DNA of 60,558 nucleotides, taken from contig DAITVZ010000024.1 in the NCBI GenBank assembly GCA_036841525.1, positions 1-60,558 on the forward strand, written 5' to 3'. This stretch comes from JAAYEA01 sp012689325. GTDB lineage: Bacteria; Chloroflexota; Anaerolineae; JAAYEA01. This document shows, in pieces, positions 9,219 through 17,505 of the stretch. Within the stretch, counting starts at the first letter, position 1. The number at the start of each line of letters is the position of its first letter. The position numbers and the translations under genes were made by a program. Below the pieces are notes generated by a model. That model was not told the origin of the DNA. It worked only from the letters and a program-made list of their open reading frames with translations, and did no database searches.

Positions 9219-10857
9219 GCCTGCCCGGACCATCCGCTTGAGCGAGCGCGCCATCGTCTGGGCGGTGGTGGCGCTGGCGCTGGTCGTGCGCGTCGGCCTG
9301 GCCCAGGCCGACCGCGTGATCAAGTGGGACGAGTCCGACTATCTCATGCTGGGCCGCAACCTCTGGTCGGGGCAGGGCTTTACCACCGCCGGCTACCCGG
9401 AGGTCCACTATACGCCGCTGGTGCCGCTGGTGCTGGGCGCCTTTCAGCAGCTTGCCGCCGACCCCGAGGTCGCCAGCGAGCTGGCCTATGTCCTCTGCGG
9501 CGCGCTGCTGATCCTGCCGTACCACGCCCTGGCCCGGCGGCTCTATGGCCGGCGGGTGGCCCTGTGGGCGGCGGCGCTGCTGGCGATCCTCCCGGCGCTA
9601 TCGGCCAGCGTGCTCTATTGGGGCACCATGTCCGAGCCGCTGTACCTGCTGCTGGTTTACGTGGGGCTGTGGGCTGCCTGGCGCGCCACGGGCGACCACG
9701 AGGCAGGCCGTGGCGCGGGTTGGGCCGCGCTAGCTGGGCTGCTGTTCGCGCTGGCCTACCTGGCGCGGCCGGAGGCGATCCTCTACTTTGGCCTGTTCGG
9801 GCTTGGGCTGCTGGGATGGCGCGCCGCGCGCGGCGCGCTGCGCCAGGGGCGGGCCTGGGCGGGCCTGCTGGCCTACGCGGGGGCCTTTGCCCTGCTGGCG
9901 CTGCCCTACATCGTCTATCTGCATCAACACACCGGCCAATGGACCTTTAGCGGCAAGGTGGGCGTCACCTTTGACCTGGGCGCTGCGGTGATCGAGCAAG
10001 ACCCCGCCGCCTACGACATCGCCACCGCCAGCCTGGACGCCAGCGGCCAACACCTCATCTGGTTCTCCGAACAGCGCTTCCGCGGCCCGGGGATGTTGGG
10101 GGCGGTGCTGGCCGATCCCCTGGGGTTGCTCCGGCGGGCCTGGGCTAACCTGCGGCTGTGGTTTGGCAGCTTTTTCGGCTGGACGGTCTTGCCGATCTGG
10201 GCGCTGGCCTTCCTCCCCCTGGCCTGGTGCGCCGCGCCATGGACCCGCCAGCGGGCGGGGCGCGAGTTATTCCTGTGGGCTGCCCTGCTGCCGCCCTTTG
10301 GCTTTCTCATCCTGCACATCGAGACGCGCTTTTTCGCCCCCGCCTTGCCCATCCTGTTGCTCTGGCTCGCCAAGGGCCTGGACCTGGCCGGGCAATGGCT
10401 GCAGGGCTCCCTGGCCAACTGGCGCGGGCGGCCCCGGCCCCTTTGGGATGGATTTTGGCGCCTGTTGCCCGTCGGGCTGGCCGTCCTCTATTTCGCGCTC
10501 ATGATCCCGCTGGCGGTGCGCCAGGGGCAGCGCGGCACGGATTTCAGCAGCAGGCAGGTGGGGCAGTGGCTGGCGGCAAACACCCCTGCTGACTCGCGCG
10601 TGATGAGCCGCGATGTGGCGGTGGCGGTCTATGCGCGGCGGGCCTGGGTTCCCTCGCCCCATGCCGAGTATGGCCCCTACCTGGCCTATGCTCGCTATCA
10701 CCGGGTGGATTACTTGGTCATCACGCACCGGGAGGGGACCGTCCTGCGCCCGGCCTTGGCTTTTCTGCTGGATGGCGATAACCCGCCGCCCGAGCTGGAG
10801 CTGGCGCATGTCGCGGCGGGCCAGCAGGGCCAGACCCTCGTCTATCGCATCAAGTAA
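9205..10857 (+). CDS. GT39/ArnT-like GT-C membrane glycosyltransferase (paralogue B)
   Basis: A 550-residue protein starting at the ATG at 9205, 14 bases inside the previous gene; an upstream TTG at 9178 in the same frame would add nine residues. VIKWDESDYLMLGRNLWSG corresponds to the catalytic acidic loop, and ASVLYWGTMSEPLYLLL matches the equivalent region of the gene at 5948. The C-terminal domain (WVPSPHAEYGPYLAYARYHR) again matches that paralogue. The pair therefore arose by duplication and has diverged. Expected location is the cytoplasmic membrane, with the active site facing outward. Confidence 0.83.
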   Translation: MEQIKPARTIRLSERAIVWAVVALALVVRVGLAQADRVIKWDESDYLMLGRNLWSGQGFTTAGYPEVHYTPLVPLVLGAFQQLAADPEVASELAYVLCGALLILPYHALARRLYGRRVALWAAALLAILPALSASVLYWGTMSEPLYLLLVYVGLWAAWRATGDHEAGRGAGWAALAGLLFALAYLARPEAILYFGLFGLGLLGWRAARGALRQGRAWAGLLAYAGAFALLALPYIVYLHQHTGQWTFSGKVGVTFDLGAAVIEQDPAAYDIATASLDASGQHLIWFSEQRFRGPGMLGAVLADPLGLLRRAWANLRLWFGSFFGWTVLPIWALAFLPLAWCAAPWTRQRAGRELFLWAALLPPFGFLILHIETRFFAPALPILLLWLAKGLDLAGQWLQGSLANWRGRPRPLWDGFWRLLPVGLAVLYFALMIPLAVRQGQRGTDFSSRQVGQWLAANTPADSRVMSRDVAVAVYARRAWVPSPHAEYGPYLAYARYHRVDYLVITHREGTVLRPALAFLLDGDNPPPELELAHVAAGQQGQTLVYRIK

Positions 10858-10869
10858 GGAGCGTGGAGC

Positions 10870-11430
10870 ATGTCTACCTTTAGCGTGGAGGTGGCCATCG
10901 TCGACAATGGCCGGGTCTTGCTGGTCCGGGAGCCCCCGCTGCATTGCTGGCGGCTCCCTGGCGGGCCCGTGCTGGACGGCATGACCTTGAGCGGGGCGGC
11001 GATCCGCCATACCAAGGAGCAGACGGGCCTGGATATCCGCCTGGGGCGGCTGATTGGCCTCTATTCGCGGCCGCAGTGGCGGGCCGGCGGTGACACGGCC
11101 TGCGTCGTGTTGGGCTTGACCATGGGCGGGCGTCGCGAGCTGGGCGCCCGGGTGGATCGCGCCCGCTACTTCTTTCCCAACGCCCTGCCCGATAACCTCT
11201 TTCCCTGGGATCGCCAGCGCATCGCCGACGTCTTTTCCGGCCAGCAGCGCGGCATCATCGTGGATGAGCAGGTCGTTTGGCCGTTCGCCACCCAAGAGAT
11301 GGACCAGATCCTGCCCTCGCTGGCCGAGGAGGGCTTTGCCGAGCCGGAGGCGGCGCTGGCCGAGGCCCTGCGGCGGCTGGGGGTGGTCCTCTCCGCCGAG
11401 GACGTCGCGGCATTGTTGCAGGGATCGTGA
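10870..11430 (+). CDS. NUDIX-domain protein with a degenerate Nudix box
   Basis: A 186-residue protein with a NUDIX fold: an N-terminal strand SVEVAIVDNGRVLLVRE and the WRLPGG entry into the box. The box at residues 31-54 departs from the G-x5-E-x7-R-E-U-x-E-E-x-G-U consensus. The first Glu is Met38, Arg-Glu is Arg46-His47, and Glu-Glu is Glu50-Gln51. Since these Glu residues bind the catalytic metals in active enzymes, this protein may not hydrolyse nucleoside diphosphates normally and may instead bind a nucleotide sugar. It overlaps the radical SAM gene by 4 bases at a GTGA junction. The NUDIX assignment is good; the activity is uncertain. Confidence 0.75.
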   Translation: MSTFSVEVAIVDNGRVLLVREPPLHCWRLPGGPVLDGMTLSGAAIRHTKEQTGLDIRLGRLIGLYSRPQWRAGGDTACVVLGLTMGGRRELGARVDRARYFFPNALPDNLFPWDRQRIADVFSGQQRGIIVDEQVVWPFATQEMDQILPSLAEEGFAEPEAALAEALRRLGVVLSAEDVAALLQGS

Positions 11431-12776
11431 GGGCCATCGTGACGCCTCGAGTCGTCCTGGTCAATCCGCCGGGCTTGCCGGGGACCACGGCCAACCGCGA
11501 GGGGGCCGCCGGGTTGGGGCAGGTCGAGCCGGTCGCCGCGGGCTTTACCTACCCGCCGCAGACGCTGGCGGCCGTCGCGGCTGGCCTGCGGCAGGTCGGC
11601 TGGCCGGTGGCCGCGCTCGATGCCGTCGGCGAGGGGCTGGACCTGGCGGCGACGCTGGGCCGCCTGCAAGCCAGCGGCGCGGATGCGGTGGGCGTGCAGG
11701 TCTCTTGGGCCACGGCGCCCGCCGACGTCGCTTTCCTGCGCGCCTGGCGCGCGGCGGCGCCGGATATCCCCGTTGTTCTCTTTGGCCCGGCGGTTCGCTA
11801 TCTCGGCGCCGAGCTCTTGCCCGAGTTGGGGTCCGGCGCGGCGCTGGCCGGCGAGCCGGAGGGGGCTTTCCCCGTCGCTTGCCAGGCGGCCTTGGGCTCG
11901 CCAGGGCGGGCGCAGCTCCTGACCCCCGCGGGGTTGGGCGCCGCGAATTACGACGAGCAAGGCTTCCTCGTCGACCTGGACGCGCTGCCATCGCCTGCCT
12001 GGGACCTGCTGCCCCGCGAGCGCTATCGCTTCCTCACCCTCATGGGCAGCCGGGGCTGCGGCGACCAGTGCGCCTATTGCCCCTACGTGGCGGCGCAGGG
12101 GATGCGCTTTCGCGGGCGCTCGCCGGAGGGGATCGTGAACGAGCTGGCCTGGCTGGGCGAGCGCTTCCGCCCGCCCCGCATCGTCTTTCGCGACCCCGTC
12201 TTTGCCTGGGATCCCGCGCGCGTGTATGCTATCTGCGAGGGCATCCTGCGGCGCGGCCTGCGCGCGAGTTGGGAGTGCGAGTCGCGGCCCGAGCATTTCG
12301 ATCCCGAGATGCTGGCACTGATGAAGCGGGCGGGCTGCGAGGGGATCAAGATCGGCGTGGAGACGATCGCGGAGCCGCTTTTGCACCGCGTGCGGCGGCT
12401 GGACCAGGAGCAGGAGGCCGAGGATTATCGGGCGCATGTGGCCGAGTTGGTGCGGGCCAGCAAGGAGCTGGGGCTGCGCTGCCGGCTGTTCGTCATGCTG
12501 GGCCTCCCCGGGGAGAGCGAGGCGGACCTGCAGGCCACCGCCGATTGGGCAGAGTCGCTGGCCCCCAGCGCGCTCAACATCAAGCCGCTCGAAATATACC
12601 CGGGCATCCGCATGTCGCCTGAGGAGCAGGACCAAGCTCAGCCGCCCAGTGAACGGTGGTTGTCCGCCTTTGAGGAGATCAAGCGCCGCTGCGAGGCGCC
12701 GGGCGCGGCCAAACCAGGCTGGGGACAGCGGGCCCAGGGCTGGCTGCGCCGACGGCTGCGGGGAGGGGAGCGATGA
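11427..12776 (+). CDS. B12-binding-domain radical SAM protein
   Basis: About 449 residues. The N-terminal half (VVLVNPPGLPG, then alternating strands and helices up to about residue 190) looks like a cobalamin-binding Rossmann domain. The radical SAM core follows, with C211-x3-C215-x2-C218 (CGDQCAYC) for the 4Fe-4S cluster, and later KIGVETIAEPLL and FVMLGLPGES, which are typical of this class. Such enzymes often methylate unactivated carbons. I chose GTG at 11427 (GTGA overlap with the NUDIX gene); GTG at 11439 is also possible. A longer reading to 11277 would overlap the NUDIX gene heavily and does not look like protein. The substrate is unknown; its position suggests a sugar or lipid carrier. 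Confidence 0.85.
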   Translation: MRAIVTPRVVLVNPPGLPGTTANREGAAGLGQVEPVAAGFTYPPQTLAAVAAGLRQVGWPVAALDAVGEGLDLAATLGRLQASGADAVGVQVSWATAPADVAFLRAWRAAAPDIPVVLFGPAVRYLGAELLPELGSGAALAGEPEGAFPVACQAALGSPGRAQLLTPAGLGAANYDEQGFLVDLDALPSPAWDLLPRERYRFLTLMGSRGCGDQCAYCPYVAAQGMRFRGRSPEGIVNELAWLGERFRPPRIVFRDPVFAWDPARVYAICEGILRRGLRASWECESRPEHFDPEMLALMKRAGCEGIKIGVETIAEPLLHRVRRLDQEQEAEDYRAHVAELVRASKELGLRCRLFVMLGLPGESEADLQATADWAESLAPSALNIKPLEIYPGIRMSPEEQDQAQPPSERWLSAFEEIKRRCEAPGAAKPGWGQRAQGWLRRRLRGGER

Positions 12777-13735
12777 GGGCATTTGTGACGGGGGCCACCG
12801 GCTTTGTGGGCACCCACGTGGCGCGCGCCCTGCTGCGCGAGGGCGCGGCGGTGCGCGTCCTGGCCCGGCCGGGGTCCGATCGGCGCAACCTCGCCGACCT
12901 GGACGTGGAGGTCGTGCACGGCGACTTGCTGGAGGCCGAGTCGCTGCCCGGGCTCTTGGCGGGTTGCGACGAGTTCTATCATGTGGCCGCCTTCTATAGC
13001 ACCCGGCCGGAGGATGGGCCGACGATGTACCGCGTGAACGTGGAGGGGACGCGAAACCTGCTGGAGGCGGCGCTGGCGGCGGGCGTGGGGCGCGTGGTGC
13101 ACACCAGCACCATCGGGACCATCGGGCGGCCTGAGGACGGCAGCTTGCCGACGGAGGCGTCGCCTTTCAACCTCTGGGCGACGGCCAGCGACTATGCCAA
13201 GTCCAAGGTGCTGGGGGAGCAGGCGGCGCTGGAGCTGGCCGAGCGGGGCCTGCCCGTGGTGGTGGTGAACCCCTGCGCCCCGGTGGGGCCGCGGGACGTC
13301 AAGCCCACCAGCACCGGGCAGCGCATTGTGGATTATCTGCAGGGCAAGCAGCCCTCTTTTGTCTCCGGGGGCATCAACTTTGTGTCGGTCGCCGACGTGG
13401 CGGCGGGGCACCTGCTGGCGGCGCGCAAGGGCCAACCCGGCCAGCGCTATATCCTCGGCCATGCCCAGGGCAACCTCTCCTTGGCTGACTTTTTCGCGCT
13501 GATGAAGCGCGTCTCCGGCGTCACCCTGGCGGCGAGCCGGCGGCGTCCGCTGGTGGCGCTGCGGGCGCGGCTGCGGTCCCGCTGGCGCCCGCCCCGGCAG
13601 GGCCAGCAGCCGATGGCGCTGACCTGCGATCCGTCGCGGGCGATCCGCGAGTTAGGGCTGCCGCAGACGCCGCTGGCGGAGGCCTTTGCCGAGGCGGTGC
13701 GCTGGTTCCGCGAGAATGGGTACGTGAGGAGCTAG
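12773..13735 (+). CDS. NAD-dependent epimerase/dehydratase, HpnA-like extended SDR
   Basis: A 320-residue extended short-chain dehydrogenase. The nucleotide-binding TGATGFVG gives Gly7, Gly10 and Gly13, and the active site Tyr141-x3-Lys145 (DYAKSKVLGE) is intact. The segment NPCAPVGPRDVKPTSTG and the later SVADVAAGHLLAA closely resemble HpnA, the hopanoid-associated sugar epimerase. That resemblance is from memory of the family pattern and would need a database search. The ATG overlaps the preceding stop by 4 bases, and the acyltransferase begins right after its stop. It may make an unusual nucleotide sugar or act on a terpenoid-linked sugar. Confidence 0.85.
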   Translation: MRAFVTGATGFVGTHVARALLREGAAVRVLARPGSDRRNLADLDVEVVHGDLLEAESLPGLLAGCDEFYHVAAFYSTRPEDGPTMYRVNVEGTRNLLEAALAAGVGRVVHTSTIGTIGRPEDGSLPTEASPFNLWATASDYAKSKVLGEQAALELAERGLPVVVVNPCAPVGPRDVKPTSTGQRIVDYLQGKQPSFVSGGINFVSVADVAAGHLLAARKGQPGQRYILGHAQGNLSLADFFALMKRVSGVTLAASRRRPLVALRARLRSRWRPPRQGQQPMALTCDPSRAIRELGLPQTPLAEAFAEAVRWFRENGYVRS

Positions 13736-14443
13736 ATGGGCGAGCGATGGCGTGCGGTCCGCTGGAAGGCCAAAAAGACGGTGCTGGCGCTGCTGATGCG
13801 GCACTCGGGGCTGCGGGGCTGGGGGCGCTTTTGCTCCTGGCTGGCGGGGAGCATGGTGGGGCCCTATAAGGACAAAAAGGTGCTGGCCAACCTCACCGAC
13901 CGCCCCTACATCTCGCCGCGCGCGCAGATCAAGTGCCCCGGGCTCCAGATCGGCCGCAACGCCTTTATCGATGACAACGTCACGATCTATAGCCACGAGG
14001 ATGGCGCGGGGATCGTGTTAGGCGACCGGGTGCACATCCACCGGGGCACGATCCTGGAGGTGGGGGGCGGCGGCCAGATCGTGATCGGCGCCGACACCCA
14101 CATCCAATCCAACTGCAACCTGAAGGCCTTTCTCCGCGACCTGAGGATCGGCGCGCACGTGCAGATGGCCCCTCAATGCGCCTTAAGCCCCTACGAGCAT
14201 GGCTTTGAGGACATCTCGCGCCCCATGCGCGAGCAGCCGATCCACAGCAAGGGGCCGATCGTGCTGGAAGACGACGTCTGGTTGGGGGTGGGGGTGCGGG
14301 TGCTGGACGGCGTGACCATCGGCCAGGGGGCGGTGATCGGCGCCGGGGCGGTGGTGACCAAGGACATCCCGCCGCTGGGCATCGCCGTGGGCATGCCCGC
14401 CCGGGTGATCCGCTGGCGCGGCGGCGCGCCGGGCGGCAAATGA
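13736..14443 (+). CDS. Left-handed beta-helix (hexapeptide) acyltransferase
   Basis: A 235-residue protein with hexapeptide repeats from about residue 65 on (LQIGRNAFIDDNVTIYS, IVIGADTHIQSNC, LEDDVWLGVGVRVLDGVTIG). It ends with GAVIGAGAVVTKDIPPLGI and GMPARVIRW, the classic C-terminal signature of maltose/galactoside-type O-acetyltransferases. It would move an acetyl or other acyl group from CoA to a sugar hydroxyl in the cytoplasm. Its first 60 residues are basic and not part of the beta-helix, and could contact the membrane. The ATG begins on the base after the SDR stop. A region of 111 bases with promoter signals follows, so this is likely the last gene of the first transcript. Confidence 0.88.
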   Translation: MGERWRAVRWKAKKTVLALLMRHSGLRGWGRFCSWLAGSMVGPYKDKKVLANLTDRPYISPRAQIKCPGLQIGRNAFIDDNVTIYSHEDGAGIVLGDRVHIHRGTILEVGGGGQIVIGADTHIQSNCNLKAFLRDLRIGAHVQMAPQCALSPYEHGFEDISRPMREQPIHSKGPIVLEDDVWLGVGVRVLDGVTIGQGAVIGAGAVVTKDIPPLGIAVGMPARVIRWRGGAPGGK

Positions 14444-14497
14444 CGATATTGTTATGGCCGCTGGCGGCAGCGTTCATGCGAATTTCACTTTCGCCTT

Positions 14498-14511
14498 TAT
14501 AATGGTATAAT
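14498..14511 (+). promoter_or_regulatory. Predicted promoter, extended -10 TGGTATAAT
   Basis: In the 111-base gap there are two overlapping -10-like hexamers, TATAAT at 14498-14503 and TATAAT at 14506-14511. The second is preceded by TGG, giving the extended -10 string TGGTATAAT (14503-14511) that recurs upstream of two other genes in this window. A -35 match is weak (TTTCAC at 14483-14488, 17-base spacer). It would start transcription near 14518, about 37 bases before the GT2 gene. Confidence 0.6.
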
Positions 14512-14515
14512 CGAT

Positions 14516-14526
14516 GCTTGACAAGC
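14516..14526. promoter_or_regulatory. Short palindrome at the predicted transcription start
   Basis: GCTTGACAAGC is an 11-base perfect dyad (GCTTG-A-CAAGC), placed at or just after the predicted start point of the promoter at 14503-14511. Its position would suit an operator for a repressor, but such a short palindrome can occur by chance. Confidence 0.25.
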
Positions 14527-14554
14527 GCATGTCCCAGAGCGGCGACGGGAGGCT

Positions 14555-15574
14555 ATGAACAGCTCGAATTGGCCCAGCATATCCGTCATCATCCCCGTTC
14601 ACAATTCGCAGCGCACGCTGAAGCAGTGTCTGGATGCGGTCATGGCGTCCCGCTACCCCGATTACGAGTTGGTGGTGGTGGATGATGCCTCCACCGATGA
14701 ATCGCCCAACATCGCCGCGGCCTATGCTTGCCAGTTGGTGCGGCTATCGCGCAACGAGGGGGCAGCCTGCGCCAAGAACCGGGGGGCGGCCCACGCCACG
14801 GGCGACGTGCTCTTTTTCACCGACTCGGACGTGGTGATCCCGCCCGATGCGCTGAGCATCGTGGCCGAGGACCTGGCCGACCCCGAGGTGGCGGGGGTGG
14901 TGGGCCTGCTGAGCGCCGAGCTGCCCTACGATGATTTCGCCAGCCAGTTCAAGAACCTGTGGATGCACTTTACTTACGCCCGCTTGCCGCGCTATGTGGG
15001 CCTCTTTTACACCAGCGCCGCCTCGCTGCGCCGTTCGATCTTTGCGGCGCAGGGCGGTTTCGACGAGGGCTATCGCGGGGCCAGCGTCACCGAGGATATG
15101 GACTTTGGGCAGCGCCTGCTGACGGCGGGCCATCGCATCCGCTTCGACGGGCGGCTGGCCGTCCAGCACCTGAAGCACTATACCTTTGGCGAGCTGCTCC
15201 GCACCGATTTCGAGCGGGCGCGCGCCCTGATGAAAATCCTGCTGCGGACCAGGCTGGCGCGCCGTCCGGGCGAGGCCAAGCGCAAGCATTTCGCCTCCGT
15301 GCCCTGGTTTTTCACCGCCAGCGTGCCCCTGGCCGGGTTGCTGGCGCTGGGCCTGTTGCTGATGCTGGTTTGGCCCGGCTGGGGGGCCGCCCTGGCGCTG
15401 GCCAGCCTGGCGGCGATCCTTGTGCTGAACGGGAGCTTTCTGGCCTTTTTGGGGCGCCAGCGCGGCGCCCGGTTCTTTCTCCAATCGGCCCTGTTCTTGC
15501 CCCTGAACCTGTTCGTGTCGGGCCTGGGCATCGCCGCGGGCGTGGTGGACATCGCCCGGGGACGCCGTTACTAA
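14555..15574 (+). CDS. GT2 glycosyltransferase with C-terminal membrane segments
   Basis: A 339-residue protein. ISVIIPVHNSQRTLKQCLDA, DDASTDESPN and FFTDSDVVIPP give the GT-A nucleotide- and metal-binding sites (Ser-Asp-Ser-Asp at the metal site), and SVTEDMDFGQRLL carries the expected catalytic acidic residues. Two or three hydrophobic stretches follow after about residue 250 (PLAGLLALGLLLMLVWPGW and others), so the catalytic domain faces the cytoplasm and is membrane-anchored. The ATG is preceded by GGGAGG at 14547-14552. It is the first gene after the predicted promoter. The donor is a nucleotide sugar of unknown identity. Confidence 0.87.
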   Translation: MNSSNWPSISVIIPVHNSQRTLKQCLDAVMASRYPDYELVVVDDASTDESPNIAAAYACQLVRLSRNEGAACAKNRGAAHATGDVLFFTDSDVVIPPDALSIVAEDLADPEVAGVVGLLSAELPYDDFASQFKNLWMHFTYARLPRYVGLFYTSAASLRRSIFAAQGGFDEGYRGASVTEDMDFGQRLLTAGHRIRFDGRLAVQHLKHYTFGELLRTDFERARALMKILLRTRLARRPGEAKRKHFASVPWFFTASVPLAGLLALGLLLMLVWPGWGAALALASLAAILVLNGSFLAFLGRQRGARFFLQSALFLPLNLFVSGLGIAAGVVDIARGRRY

Positions 15575-15592
15575 AACGCTAGGAGCATCGCC

Positions 15593-16768
15593 TTGAGTGC
15601 TGTCCGTTACCTGAAATATGCCAAGCGCATCGTGGCCAAGCGGGGCGCCTCTCCGCTCTATTTCGTCTATTTCGTCTCGGATCTCTGCAATGCCCATTGC
15701 AAGCACTGCCTGCTGGCGACGCACGATGAGGCGGTGCGGGAAAAAGAACTCAAGATCGACGAGATCGAAAAGGTCTCGGCCAGCATGGACGACATGCTCT
15801 TTTTCACGCCCACCGGCGGCGAGCCATTCATGCGCAAGGACCTGGCCGAGATCGTGCGCATCTTTCATCGCAACAACCATGCCTTGAACGTCGGCATCCC
15901 CACCAACGGCAGCCTGACGGGGCGGGTGGTGGAGACGGCCAAGGATATCCTGGACACCTGCCCGGATATCGACCTGCACATCGACGTCTCTATCGACGAC
16001 ATCGGCGAGCGGCACGACGAGATTCGCCAGTTCCCCGGCCTTTTTGAGCGGGCCACCCGCACCTACAAGGCGCTGCGCGAGCTGGAGGCGCACTATCCCG
16101 GCTTTAGCACCTGCGTCGAGATCACCGTTTCCGCCTATAACCAGGACCACCTCCTGGAGCTTTACAACCACCTGACCCACCAGGTGGGCGTCAACACGGT
16201 CTTTACCCTGCTCACCCGCGGGGCGCCGCGCGACCCCGGCGCCGGGGTCATCGACATCACCAAGTATGAGGAGTTGCACCGCGTGCTGGAAGCGGACAAC
16301 AAGGCGCGCATGCTCTCCGGCTATTACAAGATGCCCTTCTCTGACGTGCTGAACGCCAAGCGCATCGTCCGCCCCAAGATTATCGCCGAGACCGTGCGCG
16401 AGCACGCCTACCAGATCCCCTGCTATGCGGGCAGCCTGGGCGGGGCCATGTTTAGCCAGGGCCAGGTGCTCCCTTGCGAGCTGCAGGTGGACCGCATGAT
16501 CGGCAACGTGCGCGACTATGACTATGACTTCAAGGCGCTGTGGCATAGCGAGCGCGCCGAGGAGCTGCGCCGCTACATCCGCGAGACCAAGTGCTTTTGC
16601 ACCTACGAGTGCTTTCTCACCGTCAACATCTTGTTCAACCCCCTGGTCTTGCCCCGGGTGGGCAAAGAGTGGGCGGCGCTCAAGGCCGCCAAGCTCAAAC
16701 ACCGGCTCACCGGCGGGCGCGCGGATGGCTTGGTGACCGTGCGCGCCGATACCGACGAGCGAGGATAG
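15593..16768 (+). CDS. Radical SAM protein with SPASM-like C-terminal domain
   Basis: A 391-residue protein from a TTG start at 15593, supported by AGGAG at 15581-15585 with a 7-base spacer. C32-x3-C36-x2-C39 (CNAHCKHC) binds the radical SAM cluster. The C-terminal part has further cysteines in a SPASM-like pattern (PCYAGSLGG, QVLPCEL, then CFCTYECF) that could bind one or two auxiliary clusters. SPASM enzymes modify peptides, sugars or cofactors. It sits between two GT2 genes, so a sugar or lipid-carrier substrate is plausible, but I cannot name it. It overlaps nothing and starts 18 bases after the previous stop. Confidence 0.85.
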   Translation: MSAVRYLKYAKRIVAKRGASPLYFVYFVSDLCNAHCKHCLLATHDEAVREKELKIDEIEKVSASMDDMLFFTPTGGEPFMRKDLAEIVRIFHRNNHALNVGIPTNGSLTGRVVETAKDILDTCPDIDLHIDVSIDDIGERHDEIRQFPGLFERATRTYKALRELEAHYPGFSTCVEITVSAYNQDHLLELYNHLTHQVGVNTVFTLLTRGAPRDPGAGVIDITKYEELHRVLEADNKARMLSGYYKMPFSDVLNAKRIVRPKIIAETVREHAYQIPCYAGSLGGAMFSQGQVLPCELQVDRMIGNVRDYDYDFKALWHSERAEELRRYIRETKCFCTYECFLTVNILFNPLVLPRVGKEWAALKAAKLKHRLTGGRADGLVTVRADTDERG

Positions 16769-16776
16769 ATGTCGCC

Positions 16777-17505
16777 ATGCATAAAGGACACAAGATCTCG
16801 GTCGTGCTGCCCTGCTACAACGAAGAAGAGGGCGTGTGCATCGTCATGGGGGACATGCCCGCCCTGGTGGACGAAGTGGTGGTGGTGGACAACAACTCGA
16901 AGGACCGCACCAGCGAGCGGGCCGCCGAGCGGGGCGCCAAGGTGGTGCTGGAGACGCGGCAGGGCTATGGCGCGGCGTACAAGGCGGGTCTGGCCGCGGC
17001 CACTGGCGATGTGATCATTTGCATGGATGGGGATGGGACCTATCCGCGCACCTTTATCCCCGTGCTGCTGGACGTGATGTTCGAGTTCGACCTGGATTTC
17101 ATCACCTGCGACCGCACGGGGCACAAGCTGACCAAGTCCAGCCCGCTGCGGCTATTCGGCAACTGGGCCCTTGGCCTGGCCATGAACCTGCTCTTCTGGA
17201 TTCGCATCCGCGACTCGCAATCGGGCATGTGGCTGCTGAAGCGCGATATCCTGCCCCTGCTCCACCTGACCAGCGACGGGATGGCCTTTTCCGAAGAGAT
17301 CAAGATCGAGGCGTTTACCCATCGGGATCTGCGCTGCGAAGAGCTGCCCATCTATTACCGCGACCGCTACGGCGAGAGCAAGCTCAACCTCTGGAAAGAC
17401 GGCCTGACCAACCTCATCTTTTTGCTCAAGAAGCGCTTCGCGCGGCGCCCCTCGGCGCACGAGACCACATCACCAGCCGCCCCCTCTGCCGATCGCACGC
17501 CATGA
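16777..17505 (+). CDS. GT2 glycosyltransferase, polyprenyl-phosphate sugar synthase-like
   Basis: A 242-residue GT-A enzyme starting at the ATG at 16777 (MHKGHKISVVLPCYNEEEGV). DNNSKDRT, QGYGAAYKAGLAAATGD and MDGDGTYP give the nucleotide- and metal-binding sites. IRDSQSGMWLLKRD and YYRDRYGESKLN match the polyprenyl-phosphate glycosyltransferase branch. It could load a third lipid-linked donor. It ends with a Pro/Ser/Thr-rich tail. Its stop overlaps the ATG of the next membrane protein by 4 bases (ATGA), so the pair probably works together, as in other synthase plus GT-C transferase couples. Confidence 0.85.
   Translation: MHKGHKISVVLPCYNEEEGVCIVMGDMPALVDEVVVVDNNSKDRTSERAAERGAKVVLETRQGYGAAYKAGLAAATGDVIICMDGDGTYPRTFIPVLLDVMFEFDLDFITCDRTGHKLTKSSPLRLFGNWALGLAMNLLFWIRIRDSQSGMWLLKRDILPLLHLTSDGMAFSEEIKIEAFTHRDLRCEELPIYYRDRYGESKLNLWKDGLTNLIFLLKKRFARRPSAHETTSPAAPSADRTP

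Noticed and set aside
14744..16702. Open frame of 652 codons on the - strand crossing three + strand genes
   Set aside because: It spans two GT2 genes and a radical SAM gene whose motifs are intact on the + strand; the antisense protein shows no recognisable motif.
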